Source: Streptomyces europaeiscabiei (GTDB lineage: Bacteria > Actinomycetota > Actinomycetes > Streptomycetales > Streptomycetaceae). Taken from it: 64,000 bases of DNA. The position numbers were made by a program, and so were the translations under genes. The stretch is taken from the NCBI RefSeq assembly GCF_036346855.1, contig NZ_CP107841.1, positions 7,196,001 to 7,260,000 of the forward strand, given 5' to 3'. Numbering within the stretch: position 1 is the first letter of the stretch; the number at the start of each line of letters is the position of its first letter. This document shows, one piece after another, positions 15,452 to 24,189 of the stretch. The notes below the pieces were generated by a model. It had not been told where the DNA came from. It worked only from the letters and a program-made list of their open reading frames with translations, and made no database searches.

Positions 15452-16882
15452 TCAGTCGCGGGAGCCGCCGCCCAGGTGGTGCACCCGGACCATGTTCGTG
15501 GTGCCCGGGACACCGGGGGGCGAACCGGCGGTGATGACGGCGATCTCGCCCTCGTTGAAGCGCTTGAGCTTGACCATCTCCTGGTCCACCAGGTCGACCA
15601 TCTCGTCGGTGCTGTTCACGAACGGCACGACGTGCGACTCGACACCCCAGCTGAGCGCCAGCTGGTTACGGGTGGACTCGTCGGTGGTGTACGCGATGAT
15701 CGGCTGGGACGCGCGGTAGCGGGACAGCCGGCGGGCGGTGTCACCGGACTGCGTGAAGGCCACCAGGGCCCGGCCGCCCAGGAAGTCGGCGATCTCGCAG
15801 GCGGCACGGGCGATCGAACCGCCCTGTGTACGCGGCTTCTTGCCCGGCACCAGCGGCTGCAGGCCCTTGGAGAGCAGCTCCTCCTCGGCCGCCGCGACGA
15901 TCTTCGACATCGTCCGGACCGTCTCCAGCGGGTACGCGCCCACGCTGGACTCCGCCGACAGCATGACCGCGTCCGCGCCGTCCAGGATCGCGTTGGCGAC
16001 GTCGGACGCCTCGGCGCGCGTGGGGCGGGAGTTGGTGATCATCGACTCCATCATCTGGGTCGCCACGATCACCGGCTTGGCGTTGCGGCGGCACAGCTCG
16101 ATGAGCCGCTTCTGCACCATGGGGACCTTCTCGAGCGGGTACTCGACGGCCAGGTCGCCACGGGCGACCATCACGCCGTCGAAGGCCATCACGACGGCCT
16201 CCATGTTCTCGACGGCCTGCGGCTTCTCCACCTTGGCGATGACGGGGACACGGCGGCCCACCTCGTCCATCACCTTGTGGACGTCCCGCACGTCCTCGGC
16301 GTCCCGCACGAAGGACAGCGCCACCAGGTCGCAGCCCATCCGCAGCGCGAACCGCAGGTCCTCGACGTCCTTCTCGGACAGCGCGGGCACGTTGACGGCC
16401 GCGCCGGGCAGGTTGATGCCCTTGTGGTCCGAGATGACACCGCCCTCGATGACCTCGGTCCGCACCCGCGGGCCGTCGACCTCGATGACCTTCAGCTCGA
16501 CGTTGCCGTCGTTGATGAGGACCTGGTCGCCGGGGGAGACGTCACCGGGCAGGCCCTTGTACGTCGTACCGCAGATCTGCTTGTCGCCCGGCACGTCCTC
16601 GGCGGTGATGGTGAACTCGTCACCGCGCACCAGCTCCACCGGACCCTCGGCGAAGGTCTCCAGGCGGATCTTCGGGCCCTGCAGGTCGGCGAGGACACCG
16701 ATGGCCACGCCGGTCTCGGCGGAGGCGGCTCGGACCCGGTCGTAGCGGCCCTGGTGCTCGGCGTGGCTGCCGTGGCTGAAATTGAAACGGGCCACGTTCA
16801 TGCCGGCCTCGATGAGGGCGACCAGTTGCTCGTGGGAGTCGACCGCGGGGCCGAGAGTACAGACGATTTTCGAACGGCGCAT
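15452..16882 (-). CDS. pyk: Pyruvate kinase
   Basis: A 476-aa pyruvate kinase converting phosphoenolpyruvate and ADP to pyruvate and ATP. It shows MRRSKIVCTLGPAVDS, the NFSHGSHAEH motif, DLQGPKIRLE, a B domain (about 70-165), the catalytic Lys region AKVEKPQAVENM, and the signature MVARGDLAVEYPLEKVP, followed by TQMMESMI and PTRAEASDVANAI. The C domain is complete. It is transcribed in the same direction as pta and ackA, 132 bp downstream of ackA, probably from its own promoter. Streptomycetes usually have two pyruvate kinases; this corresponds to the copy next to ackA-pta in S. coelicolor. Confidence 0.96.
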   Translation of the reverse strand: MRRSKIVCTLGPAVDSHEQLVALIEAGMNVARFNFSHGSHAEHQGRYDRVRAASAETGVAIGVLADLQGPKIRLETFAEGPVELVRGDEFTITAEDVPGDKQICGTTYKGLPGDVSPGDQVLINDGNVELKVIEVDGPRVRTEVIEGGVISDHKGINLPGAAVNVPALSEKDVEDLRFALRMGCDLVALSFVRDAEDVRDVHKVMDEVGRRVPVIAKVEKPQAVENMEAVVMAFDGVMVARGDLAVEYPLEKVPMVQKRLIELCRRNAKPVIVATQMMESMITNSRPTRAEASDVANAILDGADAVMLSAESSVGAYPLETVRTMSKIVAAAEEELLSKGLQPLVPGKKPRTQGGSIARAACEIADFLGGRALVAFTQSGDTARRLSRYRASQPIIAYTTDESTRNQLALSWGVESHVVPFVNSTDEMVDLVDQEMVKLKRFNEGEIAVITAGSPPGVPGTTNMVRVHHLGGGSRD

Positions 16883-16888
16883 GGGACG

Positions 16889-16922
16889 ATCCTATCGGTT
16901 TGTTTCGCTGCGGAATATTCCG
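16889..16922 (-). promoter_or_regulatory. Probable pyk promoter region with 12-bp palindrome
   Basis: Read on the minus strand, TAGGAT (16894-16889) matches the streptomycete -10 consensus and would start transcription at or next to the pyk ATG (16882). The same bases include AGGA and could instead be the ribosome site. Just upstream is the perfect palindrome CGGAATATTCCG (16911-16922), a candidate operator. Confidence 0.4.
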
Positions 16923-17014
16923 TCTGTTGGAATAGCAAATGGGCGGCTATGCGCTCAGACGTGTTACCGGCGTGTATTACTCGGCTGCTCTTCGCTCACT
17001 CGCGTGCTCTTTGC

Positions 17015-18220
17015 TCATTTGTTGACCAGGGCGTACGTCTGTGTCGCGATCTCCAGCTCCTCGTCCGTCGGCACCACCGCGACCGCGACCCGCGCGCCCG
17101 CCGGGGAGATCAGCCGCGGCTCACCGCTCCGTACGGCGTTCAGGTCGTCGTCGACCGCGAGGCCCAGCCCCTCCAGGCCCGCCACGGCGGCCTCCCGCAC
17201 GGGCGCCGCGTTCTCACCGACCCCGGCGGTGAACGCCACCGCGTCGACCCGGCCGAGCACCGCGCAGTAGGCACCGATGTACTTCTTCAGCCGGTGAATG
17301 TAGATGTCGAAGGCCAGCTTCGCCCGCTCGTCGCCCTCGTCGATCCGCCGGCGTATTTCCCGCATGTCGTTGTCGCCGCACAGCCCGATCAGACCGCTCT
17401 TCTTGTTGAGGAGAGTGTCGATCTCGTCCGTGGACATTCCGCCAACGCGCATCAAATGAAAGATGACGGCCGGGTCCATGTCTCCGGACCGCGTACCCAT
17501 CACGAGCCCCTCCAAGGGCGTGAGTCCCATGGAGGTGTCCACACACCGTCCGCCCTCGACCGCCGAGGCGGACGCCCCGTTGCCGAGGTGCAGGACGATG
17601 ACGTTCACCTCGGACGGGTCCTTGCCCAGCAGTTCGGCCGTCGCCCGGGAGACGTACGCGTGCGAGGTGCCGTGGAAGCCGTAGCGCCGGATGCGGTGCG
17701 CGTCCGCGGTCTCGACGTCGATCGCGTAGCGGGCGGCGGACTCCGGCATCGTCGTGTGGAACGCGGTGTCGAAGACGGCGACCTGGGGGAGGTCGGGCCG
17801 CAGCGCGCGGGCCGTGCGGATGCCGGTGAGGTTGGCCGGGTTGTGCAGCGGCGCCACCGGGATCAGACGCTCGATCTCGGCGAGCACGGTGTCGTCGACG
17901 ACGGTCGGGTCCGTGAAGGTCAGTCCGCCGTGCACGACACGGTGCCCGATGGCGGCCAGTTCGGGGGAGTCGAGGCCGAGCCCGTCCGCGGCCAGCTCCT
18001 CGGCGACGGCCTTCAGGGCGGCCTCGTGGTCCGCGATCGACCCGGTGCGCTCGCGGGAGGCTGCGCCGTCGGTGAGCGGGGTGTGCTTCAGACGGGAGTT
18101 CTCCTCGCCGATCCGCTCGACCAGCCCCACGGCCAGCCGACTGCTGTCCCGCATGTCGAGCAGTTGGTACTTCACCGAGGAGGAACCGGAGTTGAGGACG
18201 AGTACGCGGGTGTCGGTCAC
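17015..18220 (-). CDS. ackA: Acetate kinase
   Basis: A 401-aa acetate kinase making acetate and ATP from acetyl phosphate and ADP. It starts VTDTRVLVLNSGSSSVKYQL with the family's N-[LIVM]-NSGSSS motif. It continues with HRVVHGG (substrate Arg), VFDTAFHTTMP (catalytic Asp), YGFHGTSHAYVS, HLGNGASASAV and GTRSGDMDP, and near the C-terminus FTAGVGENA. GTG at 18220 begins directly with the conserved N-terminus and lies 20 bp after the pta stop. It forms the acetate overflow pathway with pta and is cotranscribed with it. Confidence 0.95.
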   Translation of the reverse strand: MTDTRVLVLNSGSSSVKYQLLDMRDSSRLAVGLVERIGEENSRLKHTPLTDGAASRERTGSIADHEAALKAVAEELAADGLGLDSPELAAIGHRVVHGGLTFTDPTVVDDTVLAEIERLIPVAPLHNPANLTGIRTARALRPDLPQVAVFDTAFHTTMPESAARYAIDVETADAHRIRRYGFHGTSHAYVSRATAELLGKDPSEVNVIVLHLGNGASASAVEGGRCVDTSMGLTPLEGLVMGTRSGDMDPAVIFHLMRVGGMSTDEIDTLLNKKSGLIGLCGDNDMREIRRRIDEGDERAKLAFDIYIHRLKKYIGAYCAVLGRVDAVAFTAGVGENAAPVREAAVAGLEGLGLAVDDDLNAVRSGEPRLISPAGARVAVAVVPTDEELEIATQTYALVNK

Positions 18221-18240
18221 GGTCTGCTTCCTGACGGGGT

Positions 18241-20352
18241 TCACTGGCCGAGGGTGGCCGGTGCGGCCGGGGCGGCGGAGGTCTGGGCCTGGATCGCCGT
18301 GATGGCGACGGTGGTGACGATGTCCTGGACGAGTGCGCCCCGGGACAGGTCGTTCACCGGCTTGCGCAGCCCCTGCAGGACCGGCCCGACCGCGAGCGCG
18401 CCGGCCGAACGCTGCACGGCCTTGTAGGTGTTGTTGCCGGTGTTGAGGTCCGGAAAGATCAACACCGTTGCCTGGCCGGCGACTTCGGAGTCCGGCAGCT
18501 TGGTCGCCGCGACACTCGGCTCGACGGCGGCGTCGTACTGGATCGGCCCCTCGATCAGCAGGTCGGGCCGCCGGGAGCGCACGATCTCGGTGGCTTCCCG
18601 CACCTTGTCGACATCGGCACCCGAGCCGGACGTACCCGTGGAGTACGACAGCATCGCGATCCGCGGCTCGACCCCGAACTGCCGTGCGGTGGCGGCGGAC
18701 TGGACGGCGATGTCGGCGAGCTGCTCGGCGTTCGGATCCGGGTTGACCGCGCAGTCCCCGTACACCAGCACCTTGTCGGCGAGGCACATGAAGAAGACGG
18801 ACGAGACGATGCCGGCGTCCGGCCTGGTCTTGATGATCTCGAAGGCGGGCCGGATGGTGGCGGCGGTGGAGTGCACGGACCCCGACACCATCCCGTCGGC
18901 GAGCCCCTCCTGGACCATGAGTGTGCCGAAGTAGTTCACATCGGACACGACGTCGTACGCCAGCTCGATGCTGACGTTCTTGTGGGCGCGGAGCTTGGCG
19001 TACTTCTCGGCGAACATGTCCCGCCACGTGGACGTCGCCGGGTCCACCAACTGGCTCTCGCCCAGGTCGATGCCCAGGTCGGCGGCCTTCTTGCGGATCT
19101 GGTCGACGGGGCCGAGGAGGGTGAGGTCGCAGACACCGCGCCGCAGCAGCACCTCGGCCGCGTGCAGGACGCGCTCCTCGGTCCCCTCCGGCAGGACCAC
19201 ACGACGCCGTTCGGAGCGGGCCTGCTCCAGCAGCGTGTGCTCGAACATCATCGGCGTGATGCGGTCGCTGCTCGGCGCGGAGACCCGGCCCCGCAGCTCG
19301 GTCGTGTCGACGTACCGCTCGAAGAGCCCGAGCGCGGTCTCCGCCTTGCGCGGGGTGGCCGCGCTCAACTTCCCCTCCATGGAGAAGAGTTCGGAGGCGG
19401 TGAGGAAGGAACCGGTCTCGACGGCGACCACGGGGGTGCCGGGGGCGAGGCGGGCGGCGAGGGTCAGTACCTCGTCGCTGGGCCGCTCGTTGAGGGTGAG
19501 CAGCACACCGGCGATCGGCGGGGTGCCGGCGCTGTGGGCGGCGAGGGCGCCGACGACGAGGTCCGCGCGGTCGCCGGGGGTGACGACCAGACAGCCCGGG
19601 GTCAGGGCGTTGAGGAAGTTCGGCAGCATGGCGCCGCCGAAGACGAAGTTCAGCGCGTCGCGCGCGAGCCCCGAGTCGTCGCCGAGGAGGACCTTGCCGC
19701 CGAGGGCGTGGGTGATCTGGGCGACGGTGGGTGCGGAGAGCGCGGGCTCGTCGGGGACGACGTAACAGGGCACGGGGAGCGGCAGCCGGGAGTCCCCGAG
19801 CCGCTCGGCTATCTCGGTGCGGTCGGCGGGCGCGACCCGGTTGACGACCATGGCGAGCACGTCACAGCCGAGGCCGTCGTAGGCGCGGTACGCGTTGTGC
19901 GTCTCGGCGGCCACGGAATCGGCGGTCTGCTTGCGTCCGCCGACGACGGGGATGACGGAGGCGCCGAACTCGTTGGCGAGGCGGGCGTTGAGGGAGAGCT
20001 CGTCCGGGAACTGGGTGTCGGCGAAGTCGGTACCGAGGACGAGGACGACGTCGTAGTCGCGCGCGACGGCATGGAACCGGTCGACGAGAGTCGAGATCAG
20101 CTCGTCCGTGCCGTGCTCGGCCTGGAGGGTGGACGCCTCGTGGTAGTCCATGCCGTACACGGTCGCCGGGTCCTGGGTGAGCCGGTAGCGTGCGCGCAGC
20201 AGGTCGAAGAGCCGGTCCGGTCCGTGGTGCAGCAGCGGTCGGAACACCCCCACCCGGTCGACCTGGCGGGTCAGGAGTTCCATGACCCCCAGCTCGACGA
20301 CCTGGCGGCCGTCGCCGCGGTCGATCCCGGTCACGTACACGCTGCGCGTCAC
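18241..20352 (-). CDS. pta: Phosphate acetyltransferase (long, DRTGG-containing type)
   Basis: A 703-aa Pta with three parts: an N-terminal P-loop-like domain (VYVTGIDRGDGRQVVELGVM), a central DRTGG domain (about 215-330) and the C-terminal catalytic PTA domain from about residue 370 (FEHTLLEQARSERRRVVLPE, EERVLHAAEVLL, VQEGLADGMVSGSVHSTAAT, FPDLNTGNNTYKAVQRSAGA). It interconverts acetyl-CoA and acetyl phosphate. GTG at 20352 was preferred over ATG 20370 because GGAGAG lies 6 nt before it. The N-terminal nucleotide-binding loop reads GIDRGDGRQ rather than GxxxGKT, so nucleotide binding there is doubtful. It is divergent from pfkA. Confidence 0.93.
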   Translation of the reverse strand: MTRSVYVTGIDRGDGRQVVELGVMELLTRQVDRVGVFRPLLHHGPDRLFDLLRARYRLTQDPATVYGMDYHEASTLQAEHGTDELISTLVDRFHAVARDYDVVLVLGTDFADTQFPDELSLNARLANEFGASVIPVVGGRKQTADSVAAETHNAYRAYDGLGCDVLAMVVNRVAPADRTEIAERLGDSRLPLPVPCYVVPDEPALSAPTVAQITHALGGKVLLGDDSGLARDALNFVFGGAMLPNFLNALTPGCLVVTPGDRADLVVGALAAHSAGTPPIAGVLLTLNERPSDEVLTLAARLAPGTPVVAVETGSFLTASELFSMEGKLSAATPRKAETALGLFERYVDTTELRGRVSAPSSDRITPMMFEHTLLEQARSERRRVVLPEGTEERVLHAAEVLLRRGVCDLTLLGPVDQIRKKAADLGIDLGESQLVDPATSTWRDMFAEKYAKLRAHKNVSIELAYDVVSDVNYFGTLMVQEGLADGMVSGSVHSTAATIRPAFEIIKTRPDAGIVSSVFFMCLADKVLVYGDCAVNPDPNAEQLADIAVQSAATARQFGVEPRIAMLSYSTGTSGSGADVDKVREATEIVRSRRPDLLIEGPIQYDAAVEPSVAATKLPDSEVAGQATVLIFPDLNTGNNTYKAVQRSAGALAVGPVLQGLRKPVNDLSRGALVQDIVTTVAITAIQAQTSAAPAAPATLGQ

Positions 20353-20498
20353 GTGTGCTCTCCGTTTCATGTGGGACGTGTAGGACGTGTGGTTCGGTTG
20401 GTGGGGTGCGGCAGGTCGGGGTTCGGTCGGTGAGGGGCAGTCGGTAAGGGGTCAGTCGATGGGGGTGAAAATCACCGTCCCGGCGGACAGAAACCCTC

Positions 20499-20527
20499 TT
20501 GACAATACCTCTGACCATGGATAAGGC
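20499..20527 (+). promoter_or_regulatory. Probable sigma-70-type (HrdB) promoter of pfkA
   Basis: TTGACA (20499-20504) and TAAGGC (20522-20527) are 17 bp apart, a very good match to the housekeeping consensus. The predicted start lies about 150 nt before the pfkA ATG. Within the leader, AGGACG is repeated in tandem just before the ribosome site. The remainder of the pta-pfkA gap (20353-20683) shows no gene. Confidence 0.6.
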
Positions 20528-20683
20528 GCCCATCAGCCCCGGAGTGGTGCCGGGCGGGGTGGACGGACGGGGTGGACGGGCGCGGCGACCCCCTGGGAGC
20601 CGTGAAACAATCGGACTGGCTCATAAGTACCAGCACCGAGCAGGACGCTCAGGACGATCAGGACGAGCAGGAGAAACAGCACG

Positions 20684-21709
20684 ATGCGTATCGGAGTTCT
20701 CACCGCAGGCGGCGACTGTCCGGGCCTGAACGCAGTGATCCGGTCGGTCGTGCACCGAGCGGTCGCCCAGTACGGCGACGAGGTCATCGGCTTCGAGGAC
20801 GGCTACGCCGGTCTGCTCGACGGCCGCTACCGCAGCCTCGACCTGGAGTCCGTCAGCGGCATCCTCGCCCGCGGCGGCACCATTCTCGGATCCTCCCGTC
20901 TCCAGCGCGACCGCCTCCGGGAGGCGTGCGAGAACGCGCAGGACATGGCCCACCAGTTCGGTATCGACGTACTGATCCCGATCGGTGGTGAGGGCACGCT
21001 GACGGCGGCGCGGATGCTGTCGGACGCGGGCCTGCCGGTGGTCGGCGTCCCGAAGACCATCGACAACGACATCTCGTCGACGGACCGGACGTTCGGATTC
21101 GACACGGCGGTCGGGGTCGCCACGGAGGCGATGGACCGCCTGAAGACGACCGCCGAGTCCCATCAGCGGGTGATGGTGGTCGAGGTCATGGGCCGGCACG
21201 CGGGCTGGATCGCGCTGGAGTCGGGCATGGCCGCGGGCGCGCACGGCATCTGCCTGCCCGAGCGTGCGTTCGACCCGGCCGGCATCGTGAAGATGGTCGA
21301 GGAGCGGTTCGCGCGCGGCAAGAAGTTCGCGGTCATCTGTGTCGCGGAAGGCGCCCACCCGGCCGAGGGTTCCATGGACTACGGCCACGGCGAGATCGAC
21401 CAGTTCGGCCACGAACGCTTCCAGGGCATCGGCGCGGCGCTGGCGTACGAGCTGGAGCGGCGCCTCGGCAAGGAGGCCAAGCCCGTCATTCTCGGTCACA
21501 TCCAGCGGGGCGGCACCCCGACCGCGTACGACAGGGTGCTCGCCACGCGCTTCGGCTGGCACGCGGTCGAGGCCGCGCACCGCTCGGAGTACGGCCGCAT
21601 GACCGCGCTCCGCGGCACGGACGTGGTGATGGTGCCGCTGGCGGAGGCGGTGACCGAACTGAAGACGGTGCCGAAGGACCGGATGGACGAGGCGGAGTCG
21701 GTGTTCTAG
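20684..21709 (+). CDS. pfkA: 6-phosphofructokinase
   Basis: A 341-aa PfkA phosphorylating fructose-6-phosphate to fructose-1,6-bisphosphate. It has MRIGVLTAGGDCPGLNAVIR, the phosphoryl-donor loop IPIGGEGTL (101-105), PKTIDNDI (123-130) with the catalytic Asp, VEVMGRHAGW and HIQRGGTPTAYDR. In E. coli numbering, residue 104 is Gly and 124 is Lys. That combination is seen in ATP-dependent actinobacterial enzymes related to PPi-dependent ones. AGGAG lies about 10 nt before the ATG. S. coelicolor has three pfkA genes; this corresponds to the one beside pta-ackA-pyk. Confidence 0.95.
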   Translation: MRIGVLTAGGDCPGLNAVIRSVVHRAVAQYGDEVIGFEDGYAGLLDGRYRSLDLESVSGILARGGTILGSSRLQRDRLREACENAQDMAHQFGIDVLIPIGGEGTLTAARMLSDAGLPVVGVPKTIDNDISSTDRTFGFDTAVGVATEAMDRLKTTAESHQRVMVVEVMGRHAGWIALESGMAAGAHGICLPERAFDPAGIVKMVEERFARGKKFAVICVAEGAHPAEGSMDYGHGEIDQFGHERFQGIGAALAYELERRLGKEAKPVILGHIQRGGTPTAYDRVLATRFGWHAVEAAHRSEYGRMTALRGTDVVMVPLAEAVTELKTVPKDRMDEAESVF

Positions 21710-21765
21710 GGGTTCCCGGGGTTTTCCGGGGTTTGCGGGGGTTCTCCGGGAAGTTTCTCCGTTTC

Positions 21766-22638
21766 CTAGTACGTCGTCGTTTGCCGGACCAGTGACCAGA
21801 AGTGGTCGACGATCCCGTCCAGGAAGTCGCGGCCGGCGTCGCCCGAGTCGGTGGCGGCGGTGCCGTTGGCCCAGGTGAGGGTGGCGGTCATAAGGCCCTG
21901 GTACTCGGTGTGCATCTCCCGGAGGACGTCCTCCAGGAGATGCCGGTCGAGCTGTCTGTCGAGGGACAGCAGTTTGGCGGCCGGGCGCACATGGGCCTGC
22001 CAGCGTGTGGTCACCGCGCTGTGGAGCAGCTCCCTGAGCCTCGCCTCGCGTCCTGTGGCGACGACGAGTTCGGGGAGCGAGAGGTCGAGTGCGACGGCGA
22101 GGGCGGCGGACTGGCGGTCCGTGCCGCGCCACTCCCCGCTCTCCTCCATCTGGAGATACGCGGAGAGTTCGAGCCCGACCGCGCGGGCGATGTCCTCGGC
22201 GGCGATCCCCCGGACCATCCGGTGCTCGCGCAAGGTCCTGGGCGTGCCGATGAGTTCGGCGGGCGAGCACCACAACACCCCCGCGAGCGCGGTGAGTTCG
22301 GGGCTCGTGGGCGCGATGGCGCCGCGTTCCCAGGCGGCGACCATGTCCGGGGTGACGTACGGGAGTCCGAACGAGGAGCGCATGCCGTAGGCGACGTGCT
22401 CGGGGCCCATGCCGAGGGCGATACGCAGCTTTCGGGCGGCGGGGGCATTGAAGGGCGGGGTGGGGGCGGCGGCGGTCTGCGGGTCCGGACAGGGCTGTGG
22501 GTCCGGATACGGCTGGGGGCCCGGGTGGGGCTGCGGCTGTGGATACGGGTGCTGGGGCGGCCGTTCGTGGGCTGAGCGTCGGTGCACGCGCACAACGTAG
22601 GGGTGCGGGGCTGCGGTGACTACGGGCTGTTCGGCCAC
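21766..22638 (-). CDS. Helix-turn-helix (XRE-like) regulator with two HTH modules (290 aa)
   Basis: The N-terminal part (residues 1-70) is Pro/Gln/His-rich (PYPQPQPHPGPQPYPDPQP). Two consecutive XRE-type modules follow: LRIALGMGPEHVAYGMRSSF with VTPDMVAAWERG (about 70-130), and LREHRMVRGIAAEDIARAVG with LQMEESGEW (about 135-195). The C-terminal helical region has no recognised ligand domain. GTG 22638 and GTG 22644 are equally plausible starts. Inverted repeats overlap the start codon (22637-22668), suggesting autoregulation. It is divergent from the PPOX gene. The target genes are unknown. Confidence 0.75.
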   Translation of the reverse strand: MAEQPVVTAAPHPYVVRVHRRSAHERPPQHPYPQPQPHPGPQPYPDPQPCPDPQTAAAPTPPFNAPAARKLRIALGMGPEHVAYGMRSSFGLPYVTPDMVAAWERGAIAPTSPELTALAGVLWCSPAELIGTPRTLREHRMVRGIAAEDIARAVGLELSAYLQMEESGEWRGTDRQSAALAVALDLSLPELVVATGREARLRELLHSAVTTRWQAHVRPAAKLLSLDRQLDRHLLEDVLREMHTEYQGLMTATLTWANGTAATDSGDAGRDFLDGIVDHFWSLVRQTTTY

Positions 22639-22668
22639 AATCACAGATTGTAGGAAACTACGGATTGT
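22637..22668. promoter_or_regulatory. Inverted and direct repeats at the start of the XRE gene
   Basis: ACAATC, ACA, GATTGT is a perfect 6-bp inverted repeat overlapping the start codon. It is followed by GTAG, GAAA, CTAC, another perfect inverted repeat, and a second GATTGT at 22663-22668, 17 bp after the first. The region lies between two divergent starts (22638 and 22719), where an autorepressor would bind. Confidence 0.45.
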
Positions 22669-22718
22669 GCGAGACGTGTGGCTCTTGGGGTCCGAGAGGC
22701 CTGGGTAGGGATGGCCGC

Positions 22719-23168
22719 ATGACGAAGCTTGACGAGCACATACGCGAGCGCCTACTGGCGCCGAATTTCTGGCACTTGGCGACGGTCGGGCCGGACGGAG
22801 CGCCGCAGGTGTCACCCATGTGGGTGGACATCGAGGCCGACGACACCGCCGAATACGTCATGGTCAACACCTCCGTGGGACGGGTGAAGGAGGAGAACCT
22901 GCGCCGCAACCCCCTGGTGTCCTTGTCCCACCACGACCCCGAGAACCCCTACGACCGGGCCGAGATCCGGGGCCGGGTGGTGCGGTTCGTGGAGGGGGAG
23001 GAGGCGGAGCGCGCCATGGACCGGCTCACCCGGAAGTACATCGGGGAGGAGCGGTATCCGTGGCTGCTCCCCGGGGAACGGCGCCTGATGATCCTGATCG
23101 AGCCGGTGCGGGTGCGGCGGGTGGTGGGGGTGGAGCCGTTCCGTCCCGGCGTGTTGCCGGAGGTGTGA
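22719..23168 (+). CDS. PPOX-class F420-dependent oxidoreductase (149 aa)
   Basis: A split-barrel flavin/F420-binding protein with the N-terminal LDEHIRERLLAPNFWHLATV, then GAPQVSPMWVDIE (the cofactor-phosphate strand), VMVNTSVGRVKEENLRRNPL (the conserved R-K-xxN-L-xx-N-P motif) and PYDRAEIRGRVVRFV. The length matches single-domain F420-dependent members of the PNPOx-like family. They reduce quinones, biliverdin or aromatic compounds; the substrate cannot be inferred here. ATG 22719 is the only start that keeps the whole domain without an unrelated leader. Confidence 0.82.
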   Translation: MTKLDEHIRERLLAPNFWHLATVGPDGAPQVSPMWVDIEADDTAEYVMVNTSVGRVKEENLRRNPLVSLSHHDPENPYDRAEIRGRVVRFVEGEEAERAMDRLTRKYIGEERYPWLLPGERRLMILIEPVRVRRVVGVEPFRPGVLPEV

Positions 23169-23348
23169 GGGCCGGGGGTGGCGCATGGCTGGGGCTGGTC
23201 GCAGGAGTCCATGACGCTTGGCTCCGGCACTCTCGTCACCCCTTGACCGCCCCGCCCGACGCGACCCCCTCAGTGCGGGATCGGCCTGCCCGCCTTCCGC
23301 GTCGTTCCGCTTTACCGGGTGAGCGGGACGACCAGCTCCGGGCTCGTC

Positions 23349-23414
23349 GTGCTCTCCGTCGCTGAGGTCCTCACCGGCATCGTGCTCTCCGTCGCTGAGG
23401 TCCTCACCGGCATC
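23349..23414. repeat. Exact tandem duplication of 33 bp
   Basis: A 33-bp unit beginning GTGCTCTCCGTCGCTGAGGT occurs twice in exact tandem (23349-23381 and 23382-23414). It lies in the 337-bp gap between the PPOX and response-regulator genes (23169-23505). It keeps frame on both strands. The forward strand gives a short hydrophobic peptide repeating VLSVAEVLTGI, and the reverse gives an acidic one repeating AGEDLSDGEHD. I cannot show that either is translated; a reverse ATG at 23444 has GGAGG just before it. Confidence 0.7.
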
Positions 23415-23505
23415 GGGCTCGGCGTCCAGGTCGTCCTCGTCCATGTCGTCCTCCACGCCAAGCCGTTCAGCCGGTACGCCAAGCCCTCCACCTGAAGACG
23501 GCCAA

Positions 23506-24189
23506 CTACCCCTTCACCCACCGGTACTGCAGCTCCGGCCGCCCCACCTGCCCATACTGCGGACTCCGGGCCGCCCGCCCGGCATCCACCAGATGCTCCA
23601 GATACCGTCGCGCCGTGATCCGCGAGATGCCGACCGCCTCCGCGACCCCGGCCGCCGTCAGGCCCTCGCCCGCGTCCCGCAGGGCTACCGTCACCCGCTC
23701 CAGCGTCGGCGCGCTCAGCCCTTTCGGCAGGGCCGCCGGGCCCGGTGCCCGCAGGGTCGCCAGTGCCCGGTCCACCTCGTCCTGGCCGCTCGCCTCGCCG
23801 GCCGCCGCGTGGAACTCGGCGTACCGGACCAGGCGATCCCGAAGCGTTGCGAAGGTGAAGGGTTTCAGCACGTACTGCACCACCCCCAGCGACACGCCCT
23901 CCCGCACCACCGTCAGGTCCCGTGCCGACGTCACCGCTATCACGTCCGCATGGTGGCCCGCCGCGCGAAGGGAGCGGGCCAGCTGCAGGCCGTGTACGTC
24001 CGGCAGGTGCAGGTCCAGCAACAGCAGGTCCACCGGCATGCGGTCCAGCGCGCGCCGCGCCTCCGCGCCCGTGTGGGCCTTGCCCACGGCCGTGAACCCC
24101 GGGACGCGGCCGACGTACATCATGTGCGCGTCGGCGGCCACGGGGTCGTCCTCGACGACCAGGACTCTGATGGGATCGGCACCGGTCAT
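23506..24189 (-). CDS. CitB/DcuR-type response regulator (227 aa)
   Basis: The receiver domain (about 5-120) has VLVVEDDPVA (acidic pocket), the phospho-acceptor Asp in LLLLDLHLPDVHG, VIAVTSARD (Thr/Ser switch) and YVLKPFTF (Lys). The C-terminal helix-turn-helix reads GLTAAGVAEAVGISRITARRYLEHLVDAG, as in regulators of the CitB/DcuR group. The ATG overlaps the kinase stop (ATGA), so kinase and regulator are co-translated. With dctA divergent beyond the kinase, control of dicarboxylate uptake is the natural inference. Confidence 0.9.
   Translation of the reverse strand: MTGADPIRVLVVEDDPVAADAHMMYVGRVPGFTAVGKAHTGAEARRALDRMPVDLLLLDLHLPDVHGLQLARSLRAAGHHADVIAVTSARDLTVVREGVSLGVVQYVLKPFTFATLRDRLVRYAEFHAAAGEASGQDEVDRALATLRAPGPAALPKGLSAPTLERVTVALRDAGEGLTAAGVAEAVGISRITARRYLEHLVDAGRAARSPQYGQVGRPELQYRWVKG

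Noticed and set aside
15476..18427. 983-codon plus-strand frame opposite pyk and ackA
   Set aside because: It crosses two genes and their intergenic gap, and its text is His/Asp/Val/Arg-rich without any domain.
18871..20352. ATG 20370 as the pta start
   Set aside because: It lacks a ribosome site, whereas GGAGAG precedes GTG 20352 at normal spacing and the protein then begins at the conserved VYVTGIDRG.
18871..20433. 520-codon plus-strand frame opposite pta
   Set aside because: It is antisense to a fully conserved enzyme; the translation is low-complexity Gly/Glu/Val/Arg.
22812..23456. 214-codon minus-strand frame starting MEDDMDEDDLDAEPDAGEDL
   Set aside because: Only the first 40 or so codons could be real; the rest is antisense to the PPOX gene. 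Kept as a repeat and a finding, not as a gene.
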